DNA of 5,273 nt from SIG575 sp045632485 (GTDB taxonomy: Bacteria > Bacillota > Clostridia > Oscillospirales > Acutalibacteraceae): positions 1 to 5,273 of the forward strand of contig JAZQWT010000064.1 in NCBI GenBank assembly GCA_045632485.1, in the 5' to 3' direction. The position numbers and the translations under genes are program-made. This document shows, piece after piece, positions 3,670 to 5,273 of the stretch. Under the pieces are notes generated by a model, which was given only the letters and a program-made list of their open reading frames with translations, made no database searches and was not told where the DNA came from. Every line of letters starts with the position of its first letter. The first letter of the stretch is position 1.

Positions 3670-5273
3670 ATGAAAAAAATTATTTCAGTTTTACTTGTAC
3701 TGACAATGTTATTCACTCTCTGCGTTTTCGAGACATCTGCAGAAGATGATATAACTGATTACCCCATAATTATCGTTCCCGGTTACAGTGGCTCTGCGTT
3801 AAGATACGTTGACGAAAACGGAAACGAGGAACATATCTGGGGAATTACCCCGGAAATGATTTTCGGTATTCTTGAAAACACAATCAAAAATATCGGCAAA
3901 GAAAAACCCGATGCAGAAATAATTCAGGATGCTGTAGGAACTGACTTTATTGAATGGTTCAGAAAGCTTTCAATTCTCCCTGACGGTACAAGCCTCTATC
4001 CGTTAAGAAACTATTACGAAACACCTGAAGAGGGCTGCTCTGCGAATGTTATTAAACTTCACCCTGACGGACAGTACCGCCACGAAGTTGAAATTCAGGA
4101 CAAGCTTGCAGAATATGTAGGATATGAAAACATCTTCAATTTCTACAACGATTTCAGATACGGTGCAGAACATTGTGCAACAAAGCTGGATGAATATATC
4201 CAACAAGTTAAGGAATATACCGGCAAAGACAAGGTCAATATTTATGCTTTAAGCCATGGCGGACAGGTTACTGCAACTTACCTTGCACTTTACGGTTATA
4301 AGCAGGACGTTGACAATGCAGTTCTGGCAATCCCCGCAATCGGTGGTGCCGGTATCGCATATGACATTCTTACTGCAAACGTTCATTTCAGAGAAGAAGA
4401 CCTGCTCACATTCATTCAGCATGGTTTTATGTGGGAAGACGACTACGACTGGCTTCTCAAATCTGAATCATTAGGCTTTGTCGATGACCTTTTCAACAGC
4501 ACTCTCGTTCCTCAGGCACACAGATTCCTGCTTTATTGGGGAAGTTTATGGGATTTTATGCCCTCTCACCTTTATGAAGAAGCCAAGAAACAACTTCTTG
4601 ATCCGGTTGTGGCTGCAGGTACAATCGAAAAAAGTGACCGTTTCCATTATGAAATCCTCCCTTCAATGAGCGAAAAGCTTCAGGAATGTCAGGATAAATA
4701 CGGAATGAACCTTACAATCGTAGCAGGTGCAGATATTCCTGTTATCACAGGTATGTCTGAAAATTCTGATGCTATCATCACACTTAACGCCTCAACAGGT
4801 GCAACCTGTGCACCATACGGAGAAAGATTTGCCGACGGTTACACACAGATTAATCCCTGCGACAGCAAGAACAAAGTTTCTCCTAATATGGCATACGATT
4901 TATCAACGGCATACCTTCCTGATGATACATGGGTTGTAAGCGGTCTCTTCCATGGTATGGTTTATAAAGATGAATTTACAAAAGAGCTTATCATAAACGG
5001 AGTTCTCAACGATAAATATGAAAACGTTTATTCGTCACCCGATTATCCTCAGTTCCATGCAACATCAAATCCCTCTCACACAGTTCATGCATCTTTTAAC
5101 AATTCTGTTGAAGGCTTTGCAGACAAAAACGACACAAAATTTGTTATCAGAAATGTATGTGCAGAAGATTCAGTTAAGGTAGTTGCAGTTGAATTCAGCG
5201 GTTGCGACATTAAAGTTGATGTAAATAATTCAGATTATCTTGCACCCGGAGAAAGCCTTGAATTAGACCTGAT
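3670..5273 (+). CDS. Secreted LCAT-family lipase/acyltransferase (partial, cut by right edge)
   Basis: The frame is open for 534 codons to the end of the window. Residues 1-24 are a signal peptide (MKKIISVLLV..., cleavage probably after T-S-A), so the enzyme is exported. The mature part starts at once with YPIIIVPGYSGSALR (31-45), the first core strand and oxyanion turn. Next comes FYNDFRYG (158-165), the counterpart of the LCAT-family Y-D-W-R motif. The nucleophile elbow is ALSHGG with Ser195; Ala193 replaces the first Gly of GxSxG, as in Bacillus LipA-type lipases. A long cap/insert follows (about 225-345). The likely acid is Asp398 in NPCDSKNKVSP, and the base His428 in GLFHGM, in LCAT order. 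From about 455 a second, beta-rich domain begins and is cut off. It probably hydrolyses or transfers acyl groups of lipids outside the membrane; the substrate is unknown. The start fits GGAGG at 7 nt. Confidence 0.88.
   Translation, partial: MKKIISVLLVLTMLFTLCVFETSAEDDITDYPIIIVPGYSGSALRYVDENGNEEHIWGITPEMIFGILENTIKNIGKEKPDAEIIQDAVGTDFIEWFRKLSILPDGTSLYPLRNYYETPEEGCSANVIKLHPDGQYRHEVEIQDKLAEYVGYENIFNFYNDFRYGAEHCATKLDEYIQQVKEYTGKDKVNIYALSHGGQVTATYLALYGYKQDVDNAVLAIPAIGGAGIAYDILTANVHFREEDLLTFIQHGFMWEDDYDWLLKSESLGFVDDLFNSTLVPQAHRFLLYWGSLWDFMPSHLYEEAKKQLLDPVVAAGTIEKSDRFHYEILPSMSEKLQECQDKYGMNLTIVAGADIPVITGMSENSDAIITLNASTGATCAPYGERFADGYTQINPCDSKNKVSPNMAYDLSTAYLPDDTWVVSGLFHGMVYKDEFTKELIINGVLNDKYENVYSSPDYPQFHATSNPSHTVHASFNNSVEGFADKNDTKFVIRNVCAEDSVKVVAVEFSGCDIKVDVNNSDYLAPGESLELDL

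Noticed and set aside
4003..4206. Minus-strand open frame of 67 codons within the lipase gene
   Set aside because: It is antisense to conserved lipase motifs, with no promoter or ribosome binding site.
4256..4939. Three plus-strand open frames in series inside the lipase gene
   Set aside because: They lie in the +2 frame relative to the long lipase frame, which stays open throughout with family motifs in order; no frameshift is needed.

Overview
The window looks like chromosomal DNA from a low-GC Gram-positive bacterium, most likely a gut-type clostridial lineage (Oscillospiraceae/Ruminococcaceae-like). The grounds are AT-rich sequence, strong AGGAG-type ribosome binding sites before every gene, near-consensus sigma-A promoters, and short MKK/MKR-type signal peptides ending in A-x-A. 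The genus is inference. There is no sign of rRNA, tRNA, CRISPR, transposase, integrase or phage genes.

Layout. The left part (1-2906) is on the minus strand. Reading in the direction of transcription, it holds: a PHP-family metal-dependent phosphoesterase (2906-2172) with its own promoter; a secreted two-domain protein with a DUF4430-like N-terminal domain and a hydrophobic C-terminal helix (2098-1268), with a perfect consensus promoter and a clear terminator; and two tandem, near-duplicate secreted alpha/beta hydrolases. The first hydrolase is complete (1181-333). The second (333-1) is translationally coupled to it through a TAATG overlap and runs off the window. The right part (2907-5273) is on the plus strand: a small cysteine-rich UspA/KdpD-like protein (3105-3521) with a strong terminator, then a large secreted LCAT-like lipase (from 3670) with its own promoter, cut by the right edge. 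The 198-bp gap at 2907-3104 is a divergent promoter region.

Function. Four of the six genes encode exported proteins. Three of these are serine alpha/beta hydrolases (two paralogues and one LCAT-type lipase), so the locus looks like a set of extracytoplasmic esterase/lipase and accessory surface functions beside two cytoplasmic housekeeping-type genes. Each unit appears to have its own promoter, so this is a cluster of neighbours and not one operon; only the two hydrolases are clearly co-expressed. I see no convincing new defence or mobile system. The points most worth a second look are the hydrolase duplication with unequally diverged halves, the shared unusual Asn-Gly oxyanion motif, and perfect palindromes placed between the -35 and -10 boxes of two neighbouring promoters.
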